From positions 930,001 through 994,000 of the forward strand of contig OZ241390.1 of the NCBI GenBank assembly GCA_965200835.1: a stretch of 64,000 nt of DNA. Reading direction: 5' to 3'. The notes beneath the pieces are model-generated. The model had not been told where the DNA came from. It searched no databases and saw only the letters and a program-made list of their open reading frames with translations. The DNA is from JAPPFW01 sp965200835 (GTDB taxonomy: Bacteria; Actinomycetota; Acidimicrobiia; Spongiisociales; Spongiisociaceae). This document shows positions 35,309-43,169 of the stretch, in pieces. A program made the translations under genes and the position numbers. Positions within the stretch are counted from its first letter, which is position 1. Each line of letters starts with the position of its first letter.

Positions 35309-35580
35309 GCGATAACGGCGCGACCCCCGAGCCCAAACTCATCCCCCTCAACGCCATCTTCGCCGACGACTTCGTCGAGATTCTGGTCCCGGTGATGTCC
35401 AATAACACCATCGCGGAAGTGGCGGAGGCAGTGGCCCACCATACGGTCGGGGTGCGGGTGCGGGCTCGCGATGCTCGCAAGCTGGTCTACCACAACAACC
35501 GGATACTGCCCGACGACCTGACCGTGGCCGAAGCGGGGATCGCCCCGCTCGACCACATCCGGGTCGACTGGGAAGAGTAG
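35305..35580 (+). CDS. Monooxygenase hydroxylase gamma subunit (TmoB-like)
   Basis: The 91-residue protein has the ubiquitin-like fold of TmoB/TouB gamma subunits, which pack on the (alpha-beta-gamma)2 hydroxylase. Features are IPLNAIFADDFVEILVPV, then AEAVAHHTVGVRV and a C-terminal strand (IAPLDHIRVDWEE). The start overlaps the alpha stop by 4 bp. Confidence 0.85.
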   Translation: MSDNGATPEPKLIPLNAIFADDFVEILVPVMSNNTIAEVAEAVAHHTVGVRVRARDARKLVYHNNRILPDDLTVAEAGIAPLDHIRVDWEE

Positions 35581-35590
35581 GAGGCTCGTA

Positions 35591-35896
35591 ATGGAGAATC
35601 CGGTAGGCCCGATCCTTCGTATGAGCGACTTGATCGACGAGATCATCAACGCCATCGAGGACGACAACCCCGGACGCGAGATCGAGGTGATCGACCGGGG
35701 TGCCTACGTCCGCGTCCAGGCCTCCTCGTTCATGAAGGTGACGGCCGAGTCCCTCAAGCGCTATCTCGGACCCGACTACCAGCTGCGGTCGCTGGAGAAC
35801 CTGCTGACCGCCAACGCCGGACGGATCAACACCACCCGCAGTGACCAGACGAGCTGGTCACTGGGAGGAGCGACCGAGGAGGATGTGACATCATGA
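35591..35896 (+). CDS. Monooxygenase effector (regulatory) protein (TmoD/MmoB-like)
   Basis: The 101-residue cofactor-free effector binds the hydroxylase and tunes oxygen activation. It matches the MmoB/DmpM family: VGPILRMSDLIDEIINAIED, then IEVIDRGAYVRVQA and LKRYLGPDYQL. It overlaps the beta subunit gene by 4 bp (ATGA). Confidence 0.87.
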   Translation: MENPVGPILRMSDLIDEIINAIEDDNPGREIEVIDRGAYVRVQASSFMKVTAESLKRYLGPDYQLRSLENLLTANAGRINTTRSDQTSWSLGGATEEDVTS

Positions 35897-36924
35897 GCGC
35901 CAGGAAGCGACGCAAGCTTCGTACCTGGAGCGAGTTCGGCGAGATCCGCCGCCGCCCCACCGAGTACGAGATCGGTACCCACGCCTCCAACTACACGGCA
36001 CGCCGTGATCGGCTGGCCCCCCTGGAGCAGAACCCGTCCTCGCCGGGCAATCTGTGGTTCCTGGCCTATCGCGACAACTCCCCGCTCCAGATCGACGACT
36101 GGGAGGTGTTCCGGGATCCCGACCGGCTTACCTACCGAGCCTACGTCGCCGGCCAATCGGCCCAGGAGACCAAGGTGGCCGGGCTGCTGGACAGCTTTGC
36201 GGCGGTGGATCACGACCGGTCGCTGGCTCCCGCCTGGGTGGAGACGCTGGCCACGATCTACACGCCGATCCGTTACCCGGCGCATGCCATCCAGATGTTG
36301 CAGTCATACGTGGCGCACATGTCGCCTACTGCCTATGTCACCAACGCGGCGGCCTTCGCGGCGGCGGACCAGCTTCGGCGGGTGACCGTGGTGTCTATCC
36401 GCACCCGGGAGCTGCAGATCGCCTACCCGGATGCTGGCTTCGCCACCGGCGAACGGGCGGTCTGGGAAGGTCACGATGCCTGGCAACCGGCCCGCAAGCT
36501 CCTGGAACAAGCTCTGATCGCCTACGACTGGGGGGAGGCGCTGACCGCCGCCAACTTGGTGATCGCCCCCACCTTGGACGACGTGCTGAACCGCCAGCTC
36601 GGGGAGATCGCGCGGGCCAACGGGGATGATCTCACCTGGCTGCTGTGCCAGAACCTGCATGAGGACTCGGCCCGGAGGGCCAGATGGTCGGCGGCCTTGG
36701 CCAAGCTGGCGGTGACGGAGCGGCCCGAGAACGCACCCGCCTTCGAGCGTTGGATCGCCAAGTGGGCACCGCGCGCCGATGCCGCCGCCCATGCCCTGGG
36801 TGGACTGCTCGCCGCAGCCCCGGCGGGCGGGGCCAGTGCCGATTCGGTGGCCGAGGAGGCCCGGCAAGCCCGGGAGCAGGTACTGGAAGCTGCCGGTCTG
36901 GGCACCCGGCAGCCGGTCGGCTAG
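35893..36924 (+). CDS. Monooxygenase hydroxylase beta subunit (TmoE-like)
   Basis: The 343-residue protein is the non-catalytic ferritin-like beta subunit. Family features are TWSEFGEIRRRPTEYEIGTH at the N-terminus, PAHAIQMLQSYVAHMSPTAY and ALIAYDWGEALTAANLVIAP. Its lack of diiron ligands is normal. It overlaps the effector gene and is 9 bp before the Rieske gene. Confidence 0.9.
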   Translation: MSARKRRKLRTWSEFGEIRRRPTEYEIGTHASNYTARRDRLAPLEQNPSSPGNLWFLAYRDNSPLQIDDWEVFRDPDRLTYRAYVAGQSAQETKVAGLLDSFAAVDHDRSLAPAWVETLATIYTPIRYPAHAIQMLQSYVAHMSPTAYVTNAAAFAAADQLRRVTVVSIRTRELQIAYPDAGFATGERAVWEGHDAWQPARKLLEQALIAYDWGEALTAANLVIAPTLDDVLNRQLGEIARANGDDLTWLLCQNLHEDSARRARWSAALAKLAVTERPENAPAFERWIAKWAPRADAAAHALGGLLAAAPAGGASADSVAEEARQAREQVLEAAGLGTRQPVG

Positions 36925-36933
36925 CGCTTCGCA

Positions 36934-37254
36934 ATGACCGACACGCCCCGGTGGCGGGAGGCCATGGAGCTCGATGACCTGTGGGAAGGTGATCTCGAAG
37001 GCGTCGAGGTAGACGGCCACAAGCTGATCCTGGTGAACGTCGATGGCGAGGTGAGAGCGTATCGCGACCGCTGTCCTCACCAGGCCTGGCCACTCTCTGA
37101 CGGGGATCTGGAGGACGAGGTACTCACCTGCACCAACCACCTCTGGGAGTTCGACGCCCTCACCGGTGCCGGAATCAACCCCGCCGACACGGCCCTCTTC
37201 TCCGTCCCCTGCAAGGTGGAGCAAGGCATCATCTGTGTAGCCCCGCCCGGCTGA
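36934..37254 (+). CDS. Rieske [2Fe-2S] ferredoxin of the monooxygenase (TmoC-like)
   Basis: This 106-residue electron carrier has the Rieske ligands C47-x-H49 and C66-x2-H69 (RCPHQA and TCTNHLW), with 16 residues between the pairs, like TmoC. It would pass electrons from the FAD reductase to the hydroxylase. Here it follows the beta gene rather than gamma, the main departure from tmoABCDEF order. Confidence 0.92.
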   Translation: MTDTPRWREAMELDDLWEGDLEGVEVDGHKLILVNVDGEVRAYRDRCPHQAWPLSDGDLEDEVLTCTNHLWEFDALTGAGINPADTALFSVPCKVEQGIICVAPPG

Positions 37255-37255
37255 C

Positions 37256-38515
37256 ATGGGGCGTCTCTCCGAGACCGTCCTGTTGCTGGGCGGTGGCACA
37301 GCCTCGGCCGCGGCTGCCTCGACCCTTCGGCAGCTGGGCTTCGACGGGCGCATCCTGCTGGTCACGGACGAGCAGGATGTTCCCTACGAGCGCCCTCCCC
37401 TGTCCAAGGAAGTGCTGGCCGGGTCGATGGCACCGGCCGACACGGCTATCCGGAGCGAGGATTGGTACCGGAGCAACGACATCCAGCTGGTGCTGGGTAC
37501 CCGGGCAACCTCGATTGACTTCGACACATCGAGGGTCCGGACGGACACCGCCGGGACCATCGCCTACGACCATCTCCTGATCGCTACCGGCGGTCGTGCC
37601 CGGAGGCTGCCCGGCTTCGAGGGTGAGCGGATCCTGCACCTGCGTACCCGCACCGACTCCGAGCTACTGTCCCAACGCCTGCGAGATGGCAACCGGGCGG
37701 TGATCCTCGGGGGAGGCTTCATCGGATGCGAGGTGGCCGCCACTGCTCGGCGGCTCGGGGCGGAGGTCACCATCATCGAAATGGCGAAACAATGCTTGAG
37801 CGTGCCTTTGGGTGACCAGTACGGTCGGGTGATGACCCGCATCCACCGGGACGAGGGCTGCACGCTGCGGCTAGGCGAGCGGGTGACCGGTGTCAAGGAG
37901 ACCGGCGAGGGACTGCTGGTCACTACCGACCGGGGCCGGATCGAGTGCGAGTGGATGCTGGTGGCAGCCGGGATGATCCCCAACACCGAGGTCGCGCAGG
38001 GTGGCAGGATCGAGGTGAACGGTGGGATTCTGGTGGATCGGCACTGCCGGACCTTGGTGGGCAACGTCTATGCGGCCGGGGACGTGGCCGCCGCTCGCCA
38101 GCCCGATGGCAGCTATCTTCGGGTCGAGCATCATGACAACGCCACGCGGCAGGGAGCGGTGGCGGCCCGTAACATGGTGGGAGTGGAGGCCTCAGACGAT
38201 ACGCCTCACTGGTTCTGGTCGGATCAGTACGACCTCACCATCCAGTCCCTCGGCCATTTCGATCCCCATGCAACCCACGTGATCCGTGGGTCGATGGAGG
38301 ATGGATCCTTCTCGGCCTTCCAGCTATCGCGCGGCGCGGATGGGGATAGGATCGAGGGGGTGATGACCATCGGCAGACCCCGGGATGTATTCGCCGCACG
38401 CAAGTTGATGAGGGCAGGCACCAGGATCAGCGCGGAGCAGATCCGGGATCTGTCCACCAACCTCCGGCGGGTCGGCCGGCCACCGCGGCGGCGACGGGAA
38501 CGGCGTCCAGCATGA
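37256..38515 (+). CDS. FAD-dependent NAD(P)H ferredoxin reductase of the monooxygenase
   Basis: The 419-residue protein is of the putidaredoxin/rubredoxin-reductase type: FAD-binding GGGTASAAAASTLRQLG, VPYERPPLSKEVL, the NAD(P)-binding VILGGGFIGCEVAATARRLG and AGDVAAARQPD. Toluene monooxygenases use TmoF, an FAD protein with its own [2Fe-2S] domain; here no such domain is present, so this is a different reductase recruited for the system. The ATG lies one base after the Rieske stop, and its end overlaps the next gene by 4 bp. Confidence 0.9.
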   Translation: MGRLSETVLLLGGGTASAAAASTLRQLGFDGRILLVTDEQDVPYERPPLSKEVLAGSMAPADTAIRSEDWYRSNDIQLVLGTRATSIDFDTSRVRTDTAGTIAYDHLLIATGGRARRLPGFEGERILHLRTRTDSELLSQRLRDGNRAVILGGGFIGCEVAATARRLGAEVTIIEMAKQCLSVPLGDQYGRVMTRIHRDEGCTLRLGERVTGVKETGEGLLVTTDRGRIECEWMLVAAGMIPNTEVAQGGRIEVNGGILVDRHCRTLVGNVYAAGDVAAARQPDGSYLRVEHHDNATRQGAVAARNMVGVEASDDTPHWFWSDQYDLTIQSLGHFDPHATHVIRGSMEDGSFSAFQLSRGADGDRIEGVMTIGRPRDVFAARKLMRAGTRISAEQIRDLSTNLRRVGRPPRRRRERRPA

Positions 38516-38925
38516 TCGAGCTGCCCGAACCGACCGTCACCGCCCAGGCCACCAACGTGCGGATCGGTCAAGCAGAGGCCCAGCGTATCCTGGCCAGGCT
38601 CGAGGGAATGGTCGCCGGGGAAGCCCACCGATCACTGAAGTTCCGGGCCGGGTTGGTCTCCGCCCCGTTAGCGCGAGTTTTGGAGCAGGGTCTGGCTGAG
38701 GCAGGCCGGTTCGGCATCCGGGGACACGAGCTGGTGATCGGAGAGTGGTCCGTCGGGAACGGCGATGTCATAACCCGCCTCCGCCGGATGGCACACGGGA
38801 CGGCCGACTGGGTCACTACACGGACCACCCGAGTGGAGATCCAGCTACGAGTAGCCGGGTGGCGGGATACTTTCGACGACGAAGCAGCCGCATCGGGAGA
38901 CCGGAGTCCGAGAGAAGGAAGATGA
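38512..38925 (+). CDS. Unrecognised protein of the monooxygenase operon
   Basis: I do not recognise this 137-residue protein. It is translationally coupled to the reductase (ATGA) and 4 bp from the DUF59 gene. It is rich in Arg and charged residues with a helical N-terminal part (RILARLEGMVAGEAHRSLKF), a Gly-rich middle and an acidic tail (FDDEAAASGDRSPREGR), without membrane segments or Cys. A chaperone or accessory role for the oxygenase is only an inference from position. Confidence 0.6.
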   Translation: MIELPEPTVTAQATNVRIGQAEAQRILARLEGMVAGEAHRSLKFRAGLVSAPLARVLEQGLAEAGRFGIRGHELVIGEWSVGNGDVITRLRRMAHGTADWVTTRTTRVEIQLRVAGWRDTFDDEAAASGDRSPREGR

Positions 38926-38929
38926 CCTG

Positions 38930-39256
38930 ATGAGCAGCCCCACCAGCATCGAGGACCGGATCGTGGAGTCGTTGCGCAAGGTGATCGATCCCGATCTCGG
39001 CGTCAACATCGTAGACCTGGGGTTCGTACGCCAAGTTCAGGTGAACGGTCGCCAAGCTTCGCTGGACGTCACCCTGACCAACCCTTTCTGCCCGCTGACC
39101 TCGATCATCGAGGATCAGATGAGAAACGAGCTGGTTGGCCAGGGTGTACTGGAGGACTTCGAGGTCAGCTGGGTGTTCGACCCTCCCTGGTCGCCGGATC
39201 AGGTTTCGGAGAAGGCCCGCAGCCAGCTCCGCTCGATCGGGTTCGCCTCTATTTGA
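38930..39256 (+). CDS. DUF59/MIP18-type metal-sulfur cluster assembly protein (PaaD-like)
   Basis: The 108-residue protein has the family start DRIVESLRKVIDPDLGVNIVDLGFVRQV and the Cys motif TNPFCPLTSII. Such proteins help build or insert Fe-S clusters; PaaD does so for a phenylacetyl-CoA oxygenase. In this operon it may help assemble the Rieske cluster or the diiron site. Confidence 0.85.
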   Translation: MSSPTSIEDRIVESLRKVIDPDLGVNIVDLGFVRQVQVNGRQASLDVTLTNPFCPLTSIIEDQMRNELVGQGVLEDFEVSWVFDPPWSPDQVSEKARSQLRSIGFASI

Positions 39257-39308
39257 CCCGCTCGAAGCCCTCCCTCAGAAGTTTCGGACCCATCGAAAGG
39301 GAAGTCAT

Positions 39309-39593
39309 ATGATCACCGTCCTAGCCACCTATACGGCAGCGGAAGGCAACGAGGAGAAGCTGGCCGGCGGGCTGCGCGAATACACACGCATGGTGCTTAC
39401 CGAACCGGGATGTGTGGCCTTCGACGTGCACAGAGGCATCGACAACCCCCGCCTGTTCGTCCTGGTAGAGCTGTACACCGACCGGGCCGCCTTCGATGCG
39501 CACGTTTCGGCCGATCACTTCGAGGAAGTGGCGATAAAGCAACTAAGGCCCCTCCTCGAGAGCCGCCACGTCGAGTTCTTGGCCCCCCTATAG
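39309..39593 (+). CDS. Antibiotic biosynthesis monooxygenase (ABM) domain protein
   Basis: The 94-residue protein is a dimeric alpha-beta barrel: ITVLATYTAAEGNEEKLAG, then TEPGCVAFDVHRGIDNPRLF and DHFEEVA. ABM members include quinol monooxygenases and heme-degrading or binding proteins. It starts at ATG 39309 behind GAAAGGGAAG and ends the run of co-directional genes. It may act on a hydroxylated aromatic, but it could be a non-enzymatic binder. Confidence 0.8.
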   Translation: MITVLATYTAAEGNEEKLAGGLREYTRMVLTEPGCVAFDVHRGIDNPRLFVLVELYTDRAAFDAHVSADHFEEVAIKQLRPLLESRHVEFLAPL

Positions 39594-40310
39594 CGAGAGT
39601 GCCGAGACGGGCTAGTAGCTACCCGCGGTCACCCCTTGCGTAGGCAAGCAATCCGACGATGTACTTTGGGCCGTCCAGCACCGTCGAAAGGACGGAACCA
39701 CTATGCGCAGCGTCGGATCAGGACTCGCAGCGCCTGAACCAGTAACCGAAAGTTCTAGGGACCCAGAAGTCGCTTACCCGTCTGCATTGCCTAGAACAGG
39801 AGAAGCGGTCGTTTGTCCAATCCGATTAGGTCTGGTCTGCGCGCAACGGTCGAATCCCAAACGTTTCCACAGGTAACTACATGCACGGCCTCATCTACGA
39901 GAACGGCGCCGTTTTGGCTCTATGGGCACTCGATGCTTCGGAGGCAGAAACAGCCTCCGGCGAGCCGCTGCCTTTATCAAGCCGTGCCTACGCTGTATAG
40001 GGATAGCTCCAGAGGATTTGATAGCTCCGGGTTTGCCGTGGACACCCTCCTGTGTGTACGTGAGTGTGTCACCGGGTGCAACCGTACTTGGTCCCGTACC
40101 AGAGGCTGGCGGGCACGACCCAGCGGGCTAAAACGTGGAGCGGCTCCACCACCTACAGTGGCTCAATCTCGAGGTCAGGTCACCTTCATTGGAAATAACA
40201 GGCGAAGTCTGGGCTTAGGAAAGCTAACCGAGCAGCCGGGCGTCCATCAGCATGGGGGCGATGCCGGTTACCACCCGAGGGGCGAGTACTTGTCATGTAG
40301 AGGACGCGGC
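39594..40310. other. Long intergenic region without recognisable genes
   Basis: Over 717 bp separate the ABM gene from the permease gene (which ends here from the other strand). Open frames of up to about 200 codons exist on the plus strand but have no family-like pattern or ribosome site. No tRNA or clear terminator is seen. The stretch is less GC-rich than its surroundings, and decayed genes or an unusual RNA are possible. Confidence 0.5.
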
Positions 40311-41363
40311 TCAGATGCCCGAGCGGCCGAGGGCACCGAGGCCGCCGGTGCTGCGTCCTTCGAGCCGCCGCCCGATGGCATCGAGCCCGGCCGCCACCAC
40401 CAGCGCCGCGCCGGCGCTTACCCGGAACCAGAATGGCGCTACCCCGAAGAGGAGTAGGCCGTTGTTCAGGAGCCCGACAAACAGCACACCGGCTATCACT
40501 CCAAGCAGGGACCCGCGACCGCCACCGAAGGCCACTCCCCCCAGGAGCACCGCGCTTAGAACATTCAGCTCGAGACCTTCACCGCTGAGCGGCGGCGCGG
40601 CGTCAAGCCTCGAGACCAGAATCATCGCCCCGACTGCGCTTCCCGCACCGGTGGCCATGTACAGATACACGGGTATCCGCTTGATCCGGATGCCTGCCCG
40701 GAAGGCGGCGGTCGAGTTGACGCCGATCGCTATGACATAGCGGCCCCATCTCGTCTTGTAGAGGAAGATCGCCCCCAGCAGCACCGTAACTGCGGCAATG
40801 GCCACGGGAACGGGAATCTCCAACCAGCGGACCCGGCCGCGCCCGATGATGGCGAACGTGTCCCCGAAACCGGAGGTGGTGCGTCCGTCGCTCACCACGA
40901 AAACCAGTCCGCGCACACCCGTGTAGAAACCGAGGGTCACCACGATCGGCGAGAACCCCATAGGCGCAGACAGAATCCCCTGGGCCGCCCCCACCGCCAA
41001 GCCGATCAGGACCACGATCAACAGGGCCGGTATCACCTCCATGGATCCCAGGAGCCTTCCGAGAAGCACCGCGCACAGGCCGGTGATCGACCCGATCGCA
41101 AAGTCGACGTACCCGGCCATCAGGAGCAGGGCGCTCGGTATGGCAAGGGTGGCAATGACTGCGGTCTGCAGCAGGACCAAGCGGAAGTTCGAAACCGTAA
41201 GGAATCGGTCGGTGAACAGGGCGAAGAAGGCCACCTCGACCACCAGCGCTCCCACGATCCCATTGCGGAGGATCTTGGCCCAGGTTCCGGCGATCTCTCT
41301 CTGGCTGTCCCCCAGCATGGACACTCGTCGCGATCGCAGTCCTACCCGCTCACGTCTGAACAT
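40311..41363 (-). CDS. Sugar-type (RbsC-like) ABC transporter permease
   Basis: The 350-residue inner-membrane protein belongs to the BPD_transp_2 family (RbsC/XylH/MglC class) with about 8-10 helices: ATLAIPSALLLMAGYVDFAIGSITG, VLLGGVAFGGGRGSLLGVIAG and the LIGLAVGAAQGI loop. It lies downstream of the binding-protein gene (108 bp) on the same strand, so they form one importer with the ATPase at 47146. Substrate is not obviously sugar; the surrounding genes suggest an N-containing ring compound. Confidence 0.9.
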   Translation of the reverse strand: MFRRERVGLRSRRVSMLGDSQREIAGTWAKILRNGIVGALVVEVAFFALFTDRFLTVSNFRLVLLQTAVIATLAIPSALLLMAGYVDFAIGSITGLCAVLLGRLLGSMEVIPALLIVVLIGLAVGAAQGILSAPMGFSPIVVTLGFYTGVRGLVFVVSDGRTTSGFGDTFAIIGRGRVRWLEIPVPVAIAAVTVLLGAIFLYKTRWGRYVIAIGVNSTAAFRAGIRIKRIPVYLYMATGAGSAVGAMILVSRLDAAPPLSGEGLELNVLSAVLLGGVAFGGGRGSLLGVIAGVLFVGLLNNGLLLFGVAPFWFRVSAGAALVVAAGLDAIGRRLEGRSTGGLGALGRSGI

Positions 41364-41470
41364 GGCACCTCGACTTCCCAGCGATGCTCATGAAAATGCT
41401 CGGAGCGGCCGGCCAGTGGCCCGATGAGGCACTGTGCCGGCCGCTCCAGAAGTTCCGGTCGACCGGCTAC

Positions 41471-42673
41471 CTAGCTAAGGAACTCCTGATAGTTGTCCAA
41501 CACCTGCTGCGCGAAGTCTCCCATATCCGGAGTTATGGCGACGTAGTTGAGTACCAGGCTCGTGGGTGGCTGGCCCTCGAGAATATTCGCAGGCAGGTCT
41601 GCCACAGCCTTGCCCAGCTGGTCGAGGATCAGGGCACCCGACACCCGGTAGATACCGTACTCGTCGGCCCCGGCCAGTAGCTCCAGAGCCTCGTTCTGGC
41701 CGTCCATTCCTCCGACGAAGATCTCGCCCGGATCCCGGCCATCCGACTCGATCTGGACCACGAAGGCCTGGTAAGCGCCCAGCGCTCCGGCGTCGTTGAT
41801 TCCGATGACCATGTTGAGTCCGGGATCGGCCTGGAGGAAGGTCTCGGTCGCTTCCAGCCCGCTGTCCTCAGCTACCGACTCCGCCTCCATCGGGGCGACC
41901 CCGGTCGCGTCAGTGATGATCTGGCGAATCGGATCGGTGCGATCGGTACATGCCATACCACACTGGTCGAACGTGAAGAGCGCCCAGGAGAAGTCTTCCC
42001 GATCACCGGTGAAGTCCTCCTCCAACCAACGCAGGGCTTCGGCCGCGACCGCCCGCGCTCCGTCGATATTGGCGTAGACGATCGACGAGTCACCACCGGG
42101 AATAGCCGTCGAATAACCGACCACCACGATGCCCGCGTCCTTGGCGGTCTGGACTACCGGTGCGTACGGTTCGACACCACATAGGGGCAAGAAAACGATG
42201 GCGTCGACCCCGGCGGCCACGAAGCCTTCCATGTCCTGAACCTGCTTCTCGCAGTCGCCGTTCGCCGAGCCTTCCAGCCACTCATAGCCCCGCCGCTCGG
42301 CCTCCAGCCTGGCCGGGTCGGCCACGATCGGGTAGATGCCGGAGTGTTCGGCCCCATAGCTGAACGCGATCGTGCCCTTGCTCTCCATCGCGGCCTCGGC
42401 GGCCATCTCGGCTTCGGCCATCGCCTCGTCGGCGGCCATTTGTGCCTCTGCCAGCGCCGCCTCGGCATCGGCCAGCGCCGCGGTAGCGGCCTCGGCCTCA
42501 GCCTGCGCATCCGCAGCCTGCTGCTGGGCGGCGGCCACTTCCTCCGCAGAAGTGTCGTCTGCGCCGTCGTCACCGCAGGCGAACGCGACCATCGATAGAA
42601 CCAGCAGCAATGCTAAGTAACTCAACCGTCGCTGCGAATGCCCACGCGGGCGAACTACACGCTTCCGTAACAT
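41471..42673 (-). CDS. Sugar-type substrate-binding lipoprotein with a coiled-coil stalk
   Basis: The 400-residue protein is a periplasmic-binding-protein-4 family lipoprotein. The lipobox Cys is at residue 33 (VAFACGDD). Residues about 44-96 are almost purely Ala/Glu/Gln/Asp/Met and predicted to form a helical coiled-coil, placing the binding domain (KGTIAFSYGAEHSGIYPIV onward) away from the membrane. The binding fold has TAKDAGIVVVGYSTAI and MVIGINDAGALGAYQAF. The ATG is behind GAGGAGG. Confidence 0.87.
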   Translation of the reverse strand: MLRKRVVRPRGHSQRRLSYLALLLVLSMVAFACGDDGADDTSAEEVAAAQQQAADAQAEAEAATAALADAEAALAEAQMAADEAMAEAEMAAEAAMESKGTIAFSYGAEHSGIYPIVADPARLEAERRGYEWLEGSANGDCEKQVQDMEGFVAAGVDAIVFLPLCGVEPYAPVVQTAKDAGIVVVGYSTAIPGGDSSIVYANIDGARAVAAEALRWLEEDFTGDREDFSWALFTFDQCGMACTDRTDPIRQIITDATGVAPMEAESVAEDSGLEATETFLQADPGLNMVIGINDAGALGAYQAFVVQIESDGRDPGEIFVGGMDGQNEALELLAGADEYGIYRVSGALILDQLGKAVADLPANILEGQPPTSLVLNYVAITPDMGDFAQQVLDNYQEFLS

Positions 42674-43169
42674 GGATCCTCCTCTTGATCCGAGGGCGAG
42701 AGTTAATCATAACCGCACGGGCTGGAACCTGCCTATCGGCGACAATGCCCGCATTCACAGCCTTCCGGGCAATCCTCGGGATCGGCAACGTTCGCTTGGG
42801 CGCCGGTGCGACGAAAGTCCATCTAGTCACTACATGTCGTGCGGCGATCGCACATTTGTCGAGCAGCCTGGCTAGTCCGATTCCACGGGGAGACGGACCG
42901 CGTGATCCGTGGGTTAGCGGATGTCCCGTAGAAGCAGGGTCGGCTGATCGGGAAGACACAGGCTGTGGGGACTCGACCTTGCAGCACGAAGCGACAGTCG
43001 AGACGCTTTCCCAGGAAAGTCACAAGACCACCAGCAGCTAAGGAGAACATCTCGATCTACTCCAGGTGCGCTCCTCCGTCGGGAAGTAAGGAGGAGGCCG
43101 AGCGAAGAAAAGAAATCCCTCGACACACGGGCTTAACATACGCCGAACTAGTGCAAGGAGACACTCCAG
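42674..43169. other. Divergent promoter/leader region with inverted repeats
   Basis: This 496-bp region lies between the binding-protein gene (minus) and the NicX-like gene (plus). It holds no supportable gene. CTTTCC/GGAAAG form an imperfect palindrome at 43006-43019, which could be an operator. CTCCTCC (43071-43077) and GGAGGAG (43090-43096) form a 7-bp hairpin with a 12-nt loop about 75 bp before the NicX start and could act as a leader hairpin. Confidence 0.4.

Noticed and set aside
39825..39870. tRNA-like text (GGTCGAATCC)
   Set aside because: Only a partial T-arm match; no acceptor, D or anticodon stem can be built around it.
39813..40457. 214-codon plus-strand frame in the gap after the ABM gene
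   Set aside because: No ribosome site, no family-like sequence, and it overlaps the end of the intact permease gene on the other strand.
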